A stretch of 64,000 nucleotides of DNA from Mycobacterium parascrofulaceum ATCC BAA-614 (GTDB taxonomy: Bacteria; Actinomycetota; Actinomycetes; Mycobacteriales; Mycobacteriaceae). Under the pieces are notes generated by a model. It was not told the origin of the DNA, did no database searches, and saw nothing but the letters and a program-made list of their open reading frames with translations. How positions within the stretch are numbered: position 1 is the first letter of the stretch; the number at the start of each line of letters is the position of its first letter. Below are positions 44,219 through 53,043 of this stretch, one piece after another. The DNA is taken from assembly GCF_000164135.1 (NCBI RefSeq), contig NZ_GG770555.1, positions 551,297 through 615,296 on the forward strand, given 5' to 3'. A program made the position numbers and the translations under genes.

Positions 44219-45502
44219 ATGCCGGTGAGCGCTCGCGCAGGCATCGTCGTCACCGGAACCGAAGTCCTCACCGGGCGCGTCCAAGACGCGAACGGCCCGT
44301 GGATCGCCGACCGCCTGCTGGAGCTGGGCGTCGAGCTGGCGCACATCACGATCTGCGGCGACCGGCCGGCCGACATCGAGGCGCAGCTGCGCTTCCTGGC
44401 CGACCAGGGTATGGACCTGATCGTCACCAGCGGCGGCCTGGGGCCCACGGCCGACGACATGACGGTCGAGGTGGTGGCGCGGTTCTGCGGCCGCGAGCTG
44501 GTCTTGGACGAGGAGACCGAGAACAAGATCGCCGACATCCTCAAGAAGTTGATGGCGCGCTTCGAGGGCGCCGACTTCGAAGCGGTGCGGGCGGCCAACC
44601 GCAAGCAGGCGATGATTCCCGCCGGCTCGCAGGTGCTCGACCCGGTGGGCACCGCGCCCGGGGTGGTGGTGCCCGGCACGCCGACGGTCACGCCGACGGT
44701 CATCGTGCTCCCGGGCCCGCCCCGCGAGCTGCAACCGATGTGGCGCCGGGCCATCGAGACGCCCGCGGCGCAGCAGGCGATCGCCGGCCGCACGCTCTAC
44801 CGGCAGGAAACCGCGCGGATGTTCGGGCTGCCCGAGTCGGGTCTGGCCGAGACGCTGCGCGACGCGGAGACCTTGGTGCCCGGGTTCGAATCGCTCGAGA
44901 TCACCACCTGCCTGCGGCGCGGCGAGGTGGAGATGGTCACGCGCTACGAGCCGGACGCCGCCGCCAGCTACGACAAGCTGATGCAGCTGATGCGCGAGCG
45001 ACACTCTGCGCAACTCTTCTCCGAAGACGGTTCGACGGTGGACGACCTGGTCGCCCGGGCGCTGGCCGGCCGCCGGATCGCGACGGCCGAATCGTGCACC
45101 GCGGGGATGCTGGCGGCGCGACTGACCGACCGGCCGGGATCGTCGGACTACGTGTCCGGCGGGGTGGTCGCCTACTCGAACGAGGCGAAGGCGGAGCTGC
45201 TCGGCGTCGACCCGGCGCTGATCGATGCCCACGGCGCGGTGTCCGAGCCGGTGGCCGAGGCGATGGCGGCGGGCGCGCTGCGCCGTTTCGGCGCCGACAC
45301 CGCCGTCGCTATCACCGGCATCGCCGGTCCGGGTGGCGGAACTGACGAAAAGCCAGTCGGGACAGTCTGTTTCACCGTGGCGCTGGCGGACGGCCGGAAA
45401 GATACCCGCACCTTGCGGCTGCCCGGCAACCGCTCCGACATCCGCGAGCGCTCGACGACGGTGGCGATGCACCTGCTGCGGCGTGCCCTGGGCGGCCAGT
45501 AA
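44219..45502 (+). CDS. cinA: CinA: MoCF domain fused to nicotinamide-nucleotide amidohydrolase
   Basis: This 427-residue protein has an N-terminal MoaB/MogA-like domain (about 5-170; [18 protein letters not shown]) that hydrolyses ADP-ribose in characterised CinA. It is joined to a C-terminal PncC domain (about 270-425; [30 protein letters not shown]). PncC converts NMN to nicotinate mononucleotide. Together they recycle pyridine nucleotides. ATG at 44219 was taken, with GTG at 44225 equally possible. From memory, lipJ (Rv1900c) lies between the macrodomain gene and cinA in M. tuberculosis and is absent here. Confidence 0.95.
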   Translation: MPVSARAGIVVTGTEVLTGRVQDANGPWIADRLLELGVELAHITICGDRPADIEAQLRFLADQGMDLIVTSGGLGPTADDMTVEVVARFCGRELVLDEETENKIADILKKLMARFEGADFEAVRAANRKQAMIPAGSQVLDPVGTAPGVVVPGTPTVTPTVIVLPGPPRELQPMWRRAIETPAAQQAIAGRTLYRQETARMFGLPESGLAETLRDAETLVPGFESLEITTCLRRGEVEMVTRYEPDAAASYDKLMQLMRERHSAQLFSEDGSTVDDLVARALAGRRIATAESCTAGMLAARLTDRPGSSDYVSGGVVAYSNEAKAELLGVDPALIDAHGAVSEPVAEAMAAGALRRFGADTAVAITGIAGPGGGTDEKPVGTVCFTVALADGRKDTRTLRLPGNRSDIRERSTTVAMHLLRRALGGQ

Positions 45503-45504
45503 CG

Positions 45505-45560
45505 CGAGCGTCACGCTGGCGTGGCCCCGGCGGCCCGGCGCCACGCTGGCGTGACGCTCG
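45505..45560. terminator. Bidirectional hairpin after cinA
   Basis: The 20-bp arms CGAGCGTCACGCTGGCGTGG (45505-45524) and 45541-45560 are inverted with 3-4 mismatches in the middle. Each arm also contains a small self-complementary unit (CACGCTGGCGTG). It sits between convergent cinA and the transporter gene and probably ends both. Similar palindromes are common in mycobacterial intergenic regions. Confidence 0.65.
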
Positions 45561-45603
45561 GGGCCGGCGGCGAGCGGCGGTGGCGCCGGGCGGCCATGCG
45601 GCC

Positions 45604-46878
45604 TCACGTCACTTCGGTTGGCAGGAAAGCGCTTTCGGCCGTGCCGAAGCGTATTCCCGTGGCGTCCTTGCCGATCAGCGTCAGCAATGCCACCGCGAGC
45701 AGCACCGGCACGATCGTCGCCGCCAGGGCGAAGGGATAGCCGTGCGACTCCGCCAGCCGCTCCTGGATGGGCAGGTTGAACGCGGCCAGCAGGTTTCCCA
45801 GCTGATACGTCACGCCGGGGTAGAGGCCGCGGATGGCATCCGGCGACATCTCGGTCAGGTGGGCGGGGATCACGCCCCACGCGCCCTGCACGCACAGCTG
45901 CATCAGGAACGAACCGAGACACAGCATCGCGGCCGTGCGCGAGTAGGCGAACAGCGGGACGATCGGCAGCCCCAGCAGGGCGCAGAAGATGATGGTGTAG
46001 CGGCGGCTGAACCGCTGCGACAGGCTGCCGAAGACCAACCCACCGATGATGGCGCCCACGTTATAGACGATGACGATCCACTTGACCGTCGCGCTGGACA
46101 GCCCCGCGCCGTGGTTGGCGGTCGACGTCAGGAACGTCGGGTAGACGTCCTGGGTGCCGTGGCTCATCCAGTTGAACGCCGTCATCAGCAGCACCAGGTA
46201 AAAGAACCGGCGGACGATCGCCCCGTCGCGCAACACGTCGCGGATCCTGGTGCTGGTCAGCTTCATCTGGTCCTGCGCGGCTTCCCAGACCTCGGACTCC
46301 TCGACCCGGTAGCGGATGATCAGACTGACCAGCGCGGGAACGATGCTCAGCGCGAACAGCCACCGCCACGACAACCCGAGCCAATTCATCACCACCAGCG
46401 AAGCGACGCTGGCCAACAGGTAGCCGAACGCATAGCCCTCCTGTAGCAGCCCGGAAAAGAAGCCGCGTCGCTCGACGGGGACCTTCTCCATGGCGAGCGC
46501 CGCGCCCAGCCCCCACTCGCCGCCCATGCCGATGCCGTAGAGGAGTCGCAGGATCACCAGCACGGTGAAGTTGGGGGCGAACGCGCACAGGAAGCCCACC
46601 ACGGAGTAGAACATCACGTCCACCATCAGCGGGAGTCGCCGGCCGACGCGGTCGGCCCACAACCCGAAGATCAACGCGCCGACGGGACGCATGGCCAGGG
46701 TGGCGGTGGTGACGAAGGCGACCTCCGCTTTGCTGTGATGGAAGGTCTTCGCGATGTCGGCGTAGACGAGCACGACGATGAAATAGTCGAAGGCGTCCAT
46801 CGTCCAGCCCAGCAACGCCGCGACGAACGAATTCCGCTGATCGGCGGTCAACTTCTTGCGAGGACTTTGAGTTGTCAC
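45604..46878 (-). CDS. MFS transporter, sialate:H+ symporter type (NanT-like, Rv1902c)
   Basis: This 424-residue twelve-helix MFS protein has motif [15 protein letters not shown] between TM2 and TM3, and the [18 protein letters not shown] segment in TM4. Annotation as NanT rests on family resemblance, and sialic acid as substrate is unlikely in this organism. Other carboxylates are possible. GTG at 46878 is in frame, while a nearby ATG (46886) is out of frame. From memory Rv1902c is 422 residues. Divergent to the amidohydrolase gene (52-bp gap), which may process the imported substrate. Confidence 0.87.
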   Translation of the reverse strand: MTTQSPRKKLTADQRNSFVAALLGWTMDAFDYFIVVLVYADIAKTFHHSKAEVAFVTTATLAMRPVGALIFGLWADRVGRRLPLMVDVMFYSVVGFLCAFAPNFTVLVILRLLYGIGMGGEWGLGAALAMEKVPVERRGFFSGLLQEGYAFGYLLASVASLVVMNWLGLSWRWLFALSIVPALVSLIIRYRVEESEVWEAAQDQMKLTSTRIRDVLRDGAIVRRFFYLVLLMTAFNWMSHGTQDVYPTFLTSTANHGAGLSSATVKWIVIVYNVGAIIGGLVFGSLSQRFSRRYTIIFCALLGLPIVPLFAYSRTAAMLCLGSFLMQLCVQGAWGVIPAHLTEMSPDAIRGLYPGVTYQLGNLLAAFNLPIQERLAESHGYPFALAATIVPVLLAVALLTLIGKDATGIRFGTAESAFLPTEVT

Positions 46879-46930
46879 GTCAGCATCGTGCAGTACCGGG
46901 CGCGAAGGCGCGAGAGTAAGTTCCGAATAC

Positions 46931-47995
46931 ATGCGCATCATCGACGCCGACGGACACGTCGCCGAGAATTCCTCGCTGGCAATCGAAGCGATCAAACGCT
47001 GGCCGCAATACGTCAAGCCCGCTGCCGACGGCAGCCGGATGACGTTCGAGGGACGCAGCTACCCGGAGGACCGGGGGCCCGGTGCCGGTTGTCCGCCGGA
47101 GCACGGCATCAGCAAGGCGCCGGACATCAACTGCCGATCGACCGAAGGCGTGCTGGGGGATGCCGATCGCGACCACATCGACACCATGGTGTTGTACCCG
47201 AGCTTGGGGCTATGCGCCCCGACGCTCGAGGATCCCGAGTTCGGGGCCGGCTTCTCCCGGCTCTACAACCAGTGGATCGCGGATTATTGTGCCCCATCGG
47301 GTGGACGGCTGCGCGGCGTCGCGGTGACCCCGATCGAGCACGGCCAGGCGGCGGTCGACGTCATGACCGAAGCGAAAGAGCTTGGGCTGGTGGCGACTCT
47401 GGTTCCGCCGGCGCTCAAGACACGTAACCTCGACCATCCCGACCTGGACGCCTTTTACGCCGCCGCGGTCGATCTCGACATGCCGTTGGGCATTCACGGT
47501 GCCCCGGGCATTCACCTGCCGAAGATCGGTGTGGACCGCTTCACCAATTACATTCAGGTGCACTGCATCAGTTTCCCGTTCGACCAGATGACGGCCATGA
47601 CGGCGCTGGTCTCCGGCGGCGTCTTCGAGCGGCACCCGCGGTTGCGGGTCGCCTTCCTCGAGGCGGGCGCGGGTTGGGTCCCGTTCTTCATGGATCGCCT
47701 GCACGAGCACTACGAGAAGCGGGGCGACTGGGTCGATCGCGGCTGGCGCCGCGATCCGCACGAGTACCTGGCCGCGGGCAACATCTGGGTGACGTGCGAG
47801 CCGGAGGAACCGATCCTGCCCGGGGTGATCGACGTGCTCGGCGCCGAGTTCATCATGTTCGCCAGCGACTACCCGCACTGGGACGGCGAATGGCCGGAGA
47901 GCACCAAGCACCTGCGGACCCGCCCCGATATCAGTGAAGAGGCCCGCGAAAAGATCGGCGGGCTCAACGCCCAGCGCTTCTACAACTTGAATTGA
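46931..47995 (+). CDS. Amidohydrolase-2 family protein
   Basis: This 354-residue TIM-barrel metal hydrolase or decarboxylase has N-terminal [10 protein letters not shown] with metal-binding Asp/His, LGIHGAPG with a central His, and [12 protein letters not shown], the last metal-ligand Asp block. Relatives include aminocarboxymuconate-semialdehyde decarboxylase and gamma-resorcylate decarboxylase. The substrate is unknown. Divergent orientation to the MFS transporter with only 52 bp between starts suggests shared control. Confidence 0.86.
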   Translation: MRIIDADGHVAENSSLAIEAIKRWPQYVKPAADGSRMTFEGRSYPEDRGPGAGCPPEHGISKAPDINCRSTEGVLGDADRDHIDTMVLYPSLGLCAPTLEDPEFGAGFSRLYNQWIADYCAPSGGRLRGVAVTPIEHGQAAVDVMTEAKELGLVATLVPPALKTRNLDHPDLDAFYAAAVDLDMPLGIHGAPGIHLPKIGVDRFTNYIQVHCISFPFDQMTAMTALVSGGVFERHPRLRVAFLEAGAGWVPFFMDRLHEHYEKRGDWVDRGWRRDPHEYLAAGNIWVTCEPEEPILPGVIDVLGAEFIMFASDYPHWDGEWPESTKHLRTRPDISEEAREKIGGLNAQRFYNLN

Positions 47996-48074
47996 GCGCC
48001 TGCCCAATCCTCGTGACCGGCGGCCCGATAGCCTCGTGAGAACGCAGCAATTTTTTGGGAGGCGACGATCTGAG

Positions 48075-48320
48075 ATGGCTGACAAATGGTTCTCCGATAG
48101 CAGCGCGCCGGGACAGTTGACGCTCGCGGATCTGTGCGACCAGATCGAACAGAAAATGCACCTCAACGCGGACAACCAGAAATCCCCGCAGGAGTTCTCC
48201 GATTGGCAGTCGTGTGTGGCAGATCGGGACGCCACGATCTATAAGTTGAGCGCCGCCATCGTCAACCTGTGCCAGATGGTGAAGTACCTGTCAGCAGAGG
48301 GCCAGCGCGGCGACACTTAG
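48075..48320 (+). CDS. Small conserved hypothetical protein
   Basis: This 81-residue protein is soluble, predicted helical, and has two cysteines (LCDQIEQ, SCVADRD) and a third (LCQMVKY). No signal peptide or known domain is recognised. The ATG at 48075 follows GGGAGGCGACGATCTGAG, a ribosome-binding site at rather long spacing. The region upstream contains a run of six T (48051-48056). Confidence 0.65.
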   Translation: MADKWFSDSSAPGQLTLADLCDQIEQKMHLNADNQKSPQEFSDWQSCVADRDATIYKLSAAIVNLCQMVKYLSAEGQRGDT

Positions 48321-48403
48321 CAGCGAGTGGTCGGCCGAAGCCGAACGGCGCGTAAAACAGATTTGGCTGCCCTTCCCGCGCGTCGGGTGAGAAGATCTTG
48401 GGC

Positions 48404-48796
48404 ATGGGCCCTTTCCTGCTTCGCGCCGCGCTGACCGGATTCGCGCTGTGGGTGGTGACGAAGTTCGTCCACGGGATCACATTCATCGGCGGTGACACGA
48501 AGCTCGAACGGGTCGGCATCATCTTCGTCGTCGCCGTCATCTTCGGTCTGGTCAACGCGTTCATCAAGCCGATCGTCCAGCTGTTGTCGATCCCGTTGTA
48601 CATCCTGACCCTGGGCTTGTTCCACGTCGTCGTCAACGCGCTGATGCTGTGGATCACCGCCCGCATCACGGAGCACACGACGCATTGGGGTCTGCAGATC
48701 GATCACTTCTGGTGGACGGCGATCTGGGCCGCAATCGCGTTGTCCATCGTGAGCTGGCTGCTGTCGCTGATCATTCGGGACGTCAGCCGGCGCTAG
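48404..48796 (+). CDS. Phage-holin family IV-type small membrane protein (Rv1903-like)
   Basis: This 130-residue protein has four membrane segments (about 2-20, 36-58, 62-90, 104-124). It carries the DUF/holin-superfamily-IV motif GLVNAFIKPIVQLLSIPLYILTLGLFHVVVNALML. These proteins are ubiquitous in bacteria and unrelated in role to phage lysis as far as known. ATG at 48404 was used, with an in-frame TTG at 48398 possible. The final 4 bp overlap the convergent crotonase stop. Confidence 0.85.
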   Translation: MGPFLLRAALTGFALWVVTKFVHGITFIGGDTKLERVGIIFVVAVIFGLVNAFIKPIVQLLSIPLYILTLGLFHVVVNALMLWITARITEHTTHWGLQIDHFWWTAIWAAIALSIVSWLLSLIIRDVSRR

Positions 48797-49575
48797 CGGC
48801 CCTGCCACCGCGGCGGCCGCTTCTCGGCAAAGGCCCGCGGCCCCTCTTTGGCGTCTTGGGTCTCGAAAACGCGGTCGCTGTGCCGGGTTTCGTTGTCGTA
48901 CGCCGACTCCAGGTCGAGCGCCAAACCCTCGACCGCCGACTGCTTGGTCGCGAGCACCGCGAGCAGCGCGTTGGCCGCGATGCGCCCGGCATAGTCATAC
49001 GCGGTATCCATCAGCCGCTCCGGCGGGACCACGCGGTTGATCAGCCCCATCGCCAGCGCCCGCTCCGCGTCGACCATGTCGGCGGTCAGCAGCAGCTCCA
49101 TCGCCAGCGGGTAGGGCATCTGGCGCGGCAACCGCACGGTGCTCCCGCCGCCGGCGAACAGGCCCCGCTTGGGCTCCATCACCGCGAATCGCGCGGCCGG
49201 CACGGCCACCCGGATGTCGGTGGAGCTCAACATCTCGAAGCCGCCGGCGACGCAGGTGCCGTTGACCGCGGCGACGATCGGCTTGTAGACGGGGAAGCGG
49301 TGCAGGACGGCGTGGATGGCGTCGTCCTTGTTCCACCCTTCGGGCTGCGGCAGGTCGCCGGTGAGTTCGGGGATGAACTTCTTCAGGTCGGCGCCGGTGC
49401 AAAAGTCCTGCCCCACACCGGTGATCACGGCGACCCAGGCACCGGCGTCGTCACGGAACGCCGCCCACGCGTGCGCCAGGTCGCGGAAGTGTTCCATGTC
49501 CAGCGAGTTGCGCGTCTCGGGACGGTTGATCGTGATGGTGGCGATGTGACCGTCCCGCGTGTAGTCGATGCTCAC
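48793..49575 (-). CDS. Enoyl-CoA hydratase/isomerase family protein
   Basis: This 260-residue crotonase has both hydratase glutamates: E114 in AGGFE and E134 in AVMEPKRG, at the classical 20-residue spacing. The oxyanion hole residues are in FCTGADLKKF and GTCVAGG. It should hydrate 2-enoyl-CoA, in contrast to the isomerase-like crotonase at 9148-9900. The GTG start at 49575 overlaps the oxidase stop (GTGA), after GGGAGG, so it is coupled to the upstream D-amino-acid oxidase gene. Confidence 0.93.
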   Translation of the reverse strand: MSIDYTRDGHIATITINRPETRNSLDMEHFRDLAHAWAAFRDDAGAWVAVITGVGQDFCTGADLKKFIPELTGDLPQPEGWNKDDAIHAVLHRFPVYKPIVAAVNGTCVAGGFEMLSSTDIRVAVPAARFAVMEPKRGLFAGGGSTVRLPRQMPYPLAMELLLTADMVDAERALAMGLINRVVPPERLMDTAYDYAGRIAANALLAVLATKQSAVEGLALDLESAYDNETRHSDRVFETQDAKEGPRAFAEKRPPRWQGR

Positions 49576-50555
49576 CCCGCCTCCCGTTGACGGGCCAGGC
49601 GGACCACGTCGCGCGCGCAACCCCACGACAAGGTCACGCCGTTGCCGCCGTGGCCGTAGTTGTGGATGCACACGGCCTGGTTGCGGGCCCCTGCGAGCGG
49701 TTCGGCCGCCACCCGCACCGACGGCCGGTCGGGACGCAGCCCGGTGATGATCTCGATCACCTCGGCCTCGGCGAGCCGCGGCTCGATTCGGCGGCAGCGC
49801 CGCAGGATTCGTTCGGTCAGGTCGGGGTCCGCGGTGGTGTCCCAGCGATCCGGGATGCTGATGCCGCCGCACACCACGCGCTGCGGGTGCGGGAAGAAGC
49901 AGGTCCACTCCGGGCCCCCGTTGATCTCCAGAAACAGCTGCCGCAGACCGGGATTGGTGAGCACGACGTGCTGGCCGAACAGCGGTCGCACGGTGTCGTC
50001 CCCGGCCAGCCGTCCCGCGGCGAGGCCCGCGCAGTTGATCACGGTCGGCGCGGCGTCGGCGGCCTCGGCCAGCGACTGCACCGGATGCTCCTCCACTTCG
50101 CAGCCGGCCGCGGCCAGCCGCCGGGTCAGATAGTCCAGATACTGCGGCATGTCGATCATCGGCAGCGTGGCCCGAAAGCCGTTGCCATAGCCGTCCGGAA
50201 GTCCGGCCGGGTCGGCCGGCCCCAGATCGGGAATCAACGCTGCGGCCGACGACATCGCCTCGGCCGCAGTCGATTGGCCAACGGCCACCGCCGGGGCCAG
50301 TTGCACGCCGGTGCCGGGATCGTCGGCGAGCTCGCGGAAGACCCCCAGGGAGTGTTCGGTCCAGGCCAGCGTGTCGCTGGCCCGATCCGCCGGCCGCGGC
50401 GGCAACCACACCGCGCCCGCCACCCTCGACGTCGTGTGCTGGGGCATGGCGGCCGCCCACACCCGCACCGGCCAGCCAGCCTCGGCCAGGCACACCGCCG
50501 ACGTCAGCCCGCTGACACCGGCACCGAGGACCACGATCTGTTGCGCACTGGCCAC
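49572..50555 (-). CDS. aao: D-amino-acid oxidase-family FAD enzyme (Rv1905c-like)
   Basis: This 327-residue flavoprotein has GAGVSGLTSAVCLAEAG at the N-terminus for FAD binding, then AGAVWLPP. A DAAO signature HNYGHGGNGVTLSWGCA lies near the end. It oxidises D-amino acids or related amines to imino acids with H2O2 release. The GTG at 50555 is the start. The stop overlaps the crotonase gene by 4 bp, an odd functional partner. Confidence 0.9.
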   Translation of the reverse strand: MASAQQIVVLGAGVSGLTSAVCLAEAGWPVRVWAAAMPQHTTSRVAGAVWLPPRPADRASDTLAWTEHSLGVFRELADDPGTGVQLAPAVAVGQSTAAEAMSSAAALIPDLGPADPAGLPDGYGNGFRATLPMIDMPQYLDYLTRRLAAAGCEVEEHPVQSLAEAADAAPTVINCAGLAAGRLAGDDTVRPLFGQHVVLTNPGLRQLFLEINGGPEWTCFFPHPQRVVCGGISIPDRWDTTADPDLTERILRRCRRIEPRLAEAEVIEIITGLRPDRPSVRVAAEPLAGARNQAVCIHNYGHGGNGVTLSWGCARDVVRLARQREAG

Positions 50556-50615
50556 GGCGCCACCGTAACGAAAAAAGCCGGACCGCGGGGTTGCGGCCCG
50601 TCGCGTCAGGACCCG

Positions 50616-51227
50616 TCAGGAATGGGGGGCGGGCGGGGGCGGGGGAGGCTGCTGACCGCCCTGGCCGCCGCCGAGCAATCCGTTGAGGAGGCCGAGCGTG
50701 CCCGCCACACCGGCGGGCGGTGCCTGGGGCGGTGGGGTGGCATCCGGGGTCAGCTGCCAGGGTTGGCAACCCGACGTCTTGAACGCCTTGTCGGTCGGGT
50801 CGATCTGCACCACCTGCGGCTTCTTGCTCATGCTGTTGTCGATGATGTTGCCGTCGGGATTGCCCATCCGCTTCCAGTAGCAGGCGCCGTTGTCGGTGGG
50901 CCCGCCGGAGCTGTAGATGCCCGGCACGATGTCGGACCCGACGTTGTAGATGCCGTCCTTGTCGATGGTCGTCTTCGGTCCCGGTGCCGGCGAGGCCGGG
51001 GGAGAGGCGGCCGGTGCGGGCGCCGAGGACGCCGCGGGCGAGGGCGCGGGCGACGACGGCGGGGGCCCGGGAGCGGGTCCCCGCGACGAGGCGGCCGGCG
51101 ACGGCGAAGGTGCCGGTGTCTGGTCCGGATCGGCCCCCGCGACGCCCGCCGACGCGGCCAACCCCGCGATCATCAGTCCCGCGACGGCCAATCGTGCCGC
51201 GGTAGGTACACCCGCCTCAAACCCCAT
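50616..51227 (-). CDS. Secreted Pro/Ala/Ser-rich protein (Rv1906c-like)
   Basis: This 203-residue exported protein has a signal peptide that ends near AGVAGA-DPDQ. A Pro/Ala/Ser linker (about 36-85) follows, then a compact domain (about 86-158; DKDGIYNVGSDIVPGIYSSGG with two cysteines in ACYWKR and SGCQPW), and a Gly/Pro tail. The DKDGIY...PGIYSS block repeats what is seen in many mycobacterial secreted proteins of this type. Function unknown. From memory Rv1906c is shorter (156 aa), the difference being mainly in the linker and tail. Confidence 0.85.
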   Translation of the reverse strand: MGFEAGVPTAARLAVAGLMIAGLAASAGVAGADPDQTPAPSPSPAASSRGPAPGPPPSSPAPSPAASSAPAPAASPPASPAPGPKTTIDKDGIYNVGSDIVPGIYSSGGPTDNGACYWKRMGNPDGNIIDNSMSKKPQVVQIDPTDKAFKTSGCQPWQLTPDATPPPQAPPAGVAGTLGLLNGLLGGGQGGQQPPPPPPAPHS

Positions 51228-51329
51228 AGCACGCCAGCGTACCGGGGTGAGCAGCCGAATTCACCCGAAGCGGCATCCGTCCGCGGGTGGCGCCGACGCC
51301 GTAACCCGTGGTCAGGGCGCTCAGCATCC

Positions 51330-51824
51330 CTAATCGAGCCGCCGCACGCGGCCGGCGTAACCGAGCGCATGCTCGTACGTCTTGAGGTTGTCGCGAGAGA
51401 TCTTCGCGTGCACCGGGCGTTCCAGGAGGAGCCGCAGCACCGGGTTGTATGCGTGGTAGGTCTCGTGGAAGGTCAGCACGGTCGTCCCGTCCGGCTGCTC
51501 GTCGAGTCGGTGGTAGCCCTCGGCCCGGGACCACAGGGGCGCGCCGACGGCCACGTAGCGGGACAACTTGTTGGTTTGCGCCTCGGTGACCGTCTCCCAC
51601 GACCGCGCCCGCCCGCCGGACAGCAGATACTTGGGCACTTCGAAGATGCAGGTGCGGACCAGGCCCTCGCCGGCGTCGTTGCCCTCGTTGAGGATCTCCA
51701 TACTGCCGGTGGGCCAGGTGAGGACCCGGGGGCGCGGCGCGTCGGGCGGCGCCGGCGGATGCAGCACCCGCCACACCTTGGCGGGGGGCGCATCGACGTG
51801 AAACCGCACGGTGTAGGACTGCAT
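51330..51824 (-). CDS. SRPBCC-family protein
   Basis: This 164-residue helix-grip protein opens QSYTVRFHVDAPPAKVWRVLHP and ends in a helix after LRLLLERPVHAKISRDNLK. It is coupled to the upstream nitroreductase gene by TGATG. Its ligand is presumably a substrate or product of that redox enzyme, which is inference. Confidence 0.82.
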   Translation of the reverse strand: MQSYTVRFHVDAPPAKVWRVLHPPAPPDAPRPRVLTWPTGSMEILNEGNDAGEGLVRTCIFEVPKYLLSGGRARSWETVTEAQTNKLSRYVAVGAPLWSRAEGYHRLDEQPDGTTVLTFHETYHAYNPVLRLLLERPVHAKISRDNLKTYEHALGYAGRVRRLD

Positions 51825-52453
51825 CAGTCGCCTCCCCAGCCATCCCAGAACGTCACGGTTTCCGCGGGCGGCCGCGCGGCCGGCCGGAAGTCGGTGCCGA
51901 CGGTGTAGGCCACCGGGAACAGCGCGGCCTGCGTGACCGTGTCCGGGATGCCGAGCAACTCGGCCACCTCGCGCTCCCTGGCCAGATGCATCGTCGTCCA
52001 CACCGAGCCCAGCCCCCGGGACCGCAGGGCGAGCAGAAAGCTCCAGCCGGCCGGGATGATCGACGCCCAGGCCGACGCGGCGGTCAACAGGTTGGAGTTG
52101 TCGATGCGGTTCGCCAGGCACGGGATGACATGCACGGGAACCCTGCCCAGCGTGTCGGTCAGGCTCAGTGCGCTGGCGTATACCCGTCGGGTTTGCGGGT
52201 CCGCGGTGTCCTTGGCGGCGTGCGCCAGGTACTCGGCGCCGACGCTGCGGTAGATCTCGGCAATGGCGGCACGCTTGTCGGCATCGGTGATCACCAGCCA
52301 GCGCCAGTCCTGCGCGTTGCTCGCGGTGGGTGCCTGCATGGCCAGCCGGATGCATTCGAGGATCACGTCGCGGCCTACCGGCCGGTCGAGGTCGAGGCGC
52401 CTGCGCACCGATCGCGTCGTCGTCAGCAGCTCGTCGACCGTGGCCAAATCCAT
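51824..52453 (-). CDS. Nitroreductase-family FMN oxidoreductase
   Basis: This 209-residue flavoprotein begins VDELLTTTRSVRRRLDLDRPVGRDVILECIRLAMQAPTASNAQDWRWLVI, containing the FMN-phosphate RSVRR and ASNAQ loops. Further on it has PAGWSFLLALRSRGLGSVWTT. It probably reduces nitro- or quinone-like groups with NADPH. It sits second in the operon AhpD-like, nitroreductase, SRPBCC, with a gap of 11 bp after the AhpD-like gene. Confidence 0.9.
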   Translation of the reverse strand: MDLATVDELLTTTRSVRRRLDLDRPVGRDVILECIRLAMQAPTASNAQDWRWLVITDADKRAAIAEIYRSVGAEYLAHAAKDTADPQTRRVYASALSLTDTLGRVPVHVIPCLANRIDNSNLLTAASAWASIIPAGWSFLLALRSRGLGSVWTTMHLAREREVAELLGIPDTVTQAALFPVAYTVGTDFRPAARPPAETVTFWDGWGGD

Positions 52454-52464
52454 CCGGTTTCCCC

Positions 52465-52956
52465 TCAGAGATCGATTGCGCAGGACTGGTCGACACCCAA
52501 CACGGTTAACGACCGTCCCAGCCCGAGAAAGACCGCGACACAGAGCGTCAGATCGAGGATCTCGGGGTCGGAGAACGACCCGCGCAGCCGCCCGAAGAAG
52601 GCGTCGTTCAGCGACGCGTGATCGGTGGCGAAGCGCTCGGCGTATTCGATGGCAAGCCGCTGCCGCGGCGTGTAGCCGGGGTAGCTGGCGTAGGCGGCGA
52701 CGTTGTCGTAGAGCTCCGGCGCCGGCGCGTGCGGGCCGGCGTCCAGTACGGATTGCGCCCGGAATCCCGAGCAGGCCACGCAGTCGTTGATCTGGGCGAT
52801 GCGCATCCTGGCCAACTCGCGCTCGTCGGCCGGCAGGATGCTCTGCTGGTAGGCGCCGCGAATCATCCGCTCCACCATGTCGCCGAGTTGTGGTCGCAGC
52901 GTCCAGATCATGGCGGCGTCGCCGCCCGGGCCGGCCGGCACGTCGATACGGGCCAT
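52465..52956 (-). CDS. Carboxymuconolactone decarboxylase/AhpD-like protein
   Basis: This 163-residue helical protein has the redox pair C59-V-A-C62 in NDCVACSGFR. The C-terminal half carries YPGYTPRQRLAIEYAERFATDHASLNDAFFGRL, nearly the same layout as its paralogue at 13124-13618. It is probably a disulfide/peroxide or quinone-linked enzyme acting with the nitroreductase encoded next. ATG at 52956. Confidence 0.85.
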   Translation of the reverse strand: MARIDVPAGPGGDAAMIWTLRPQLGDMVERMIRGAYQQSILPADERELARMRIAQINDCVACSGFRAQSVLDAGPHAPAPELYDNVAAYASYPGYTPRQRLAIEYAERFATDHASLNDAFFGRLRGSFSDPEILDLTLCVAVFLGLGRSLTVLGVDQSCAIDL

Positions 52957-53043
52957 CGGCGACTCCTGCCGAACGAAGTGATTACCGAATTAAGTAATTA
53001 CCGAGTCGAGCAAACCAGTTCGCCACTCGGCTGTCCAGGGCGG

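Noticed and set aside
46884..46886. ATG just upstream of the NanT-like gene
   Set aside because: Out of frame (reads ATG CTG ACG TGA); GTG at 46878 is used.
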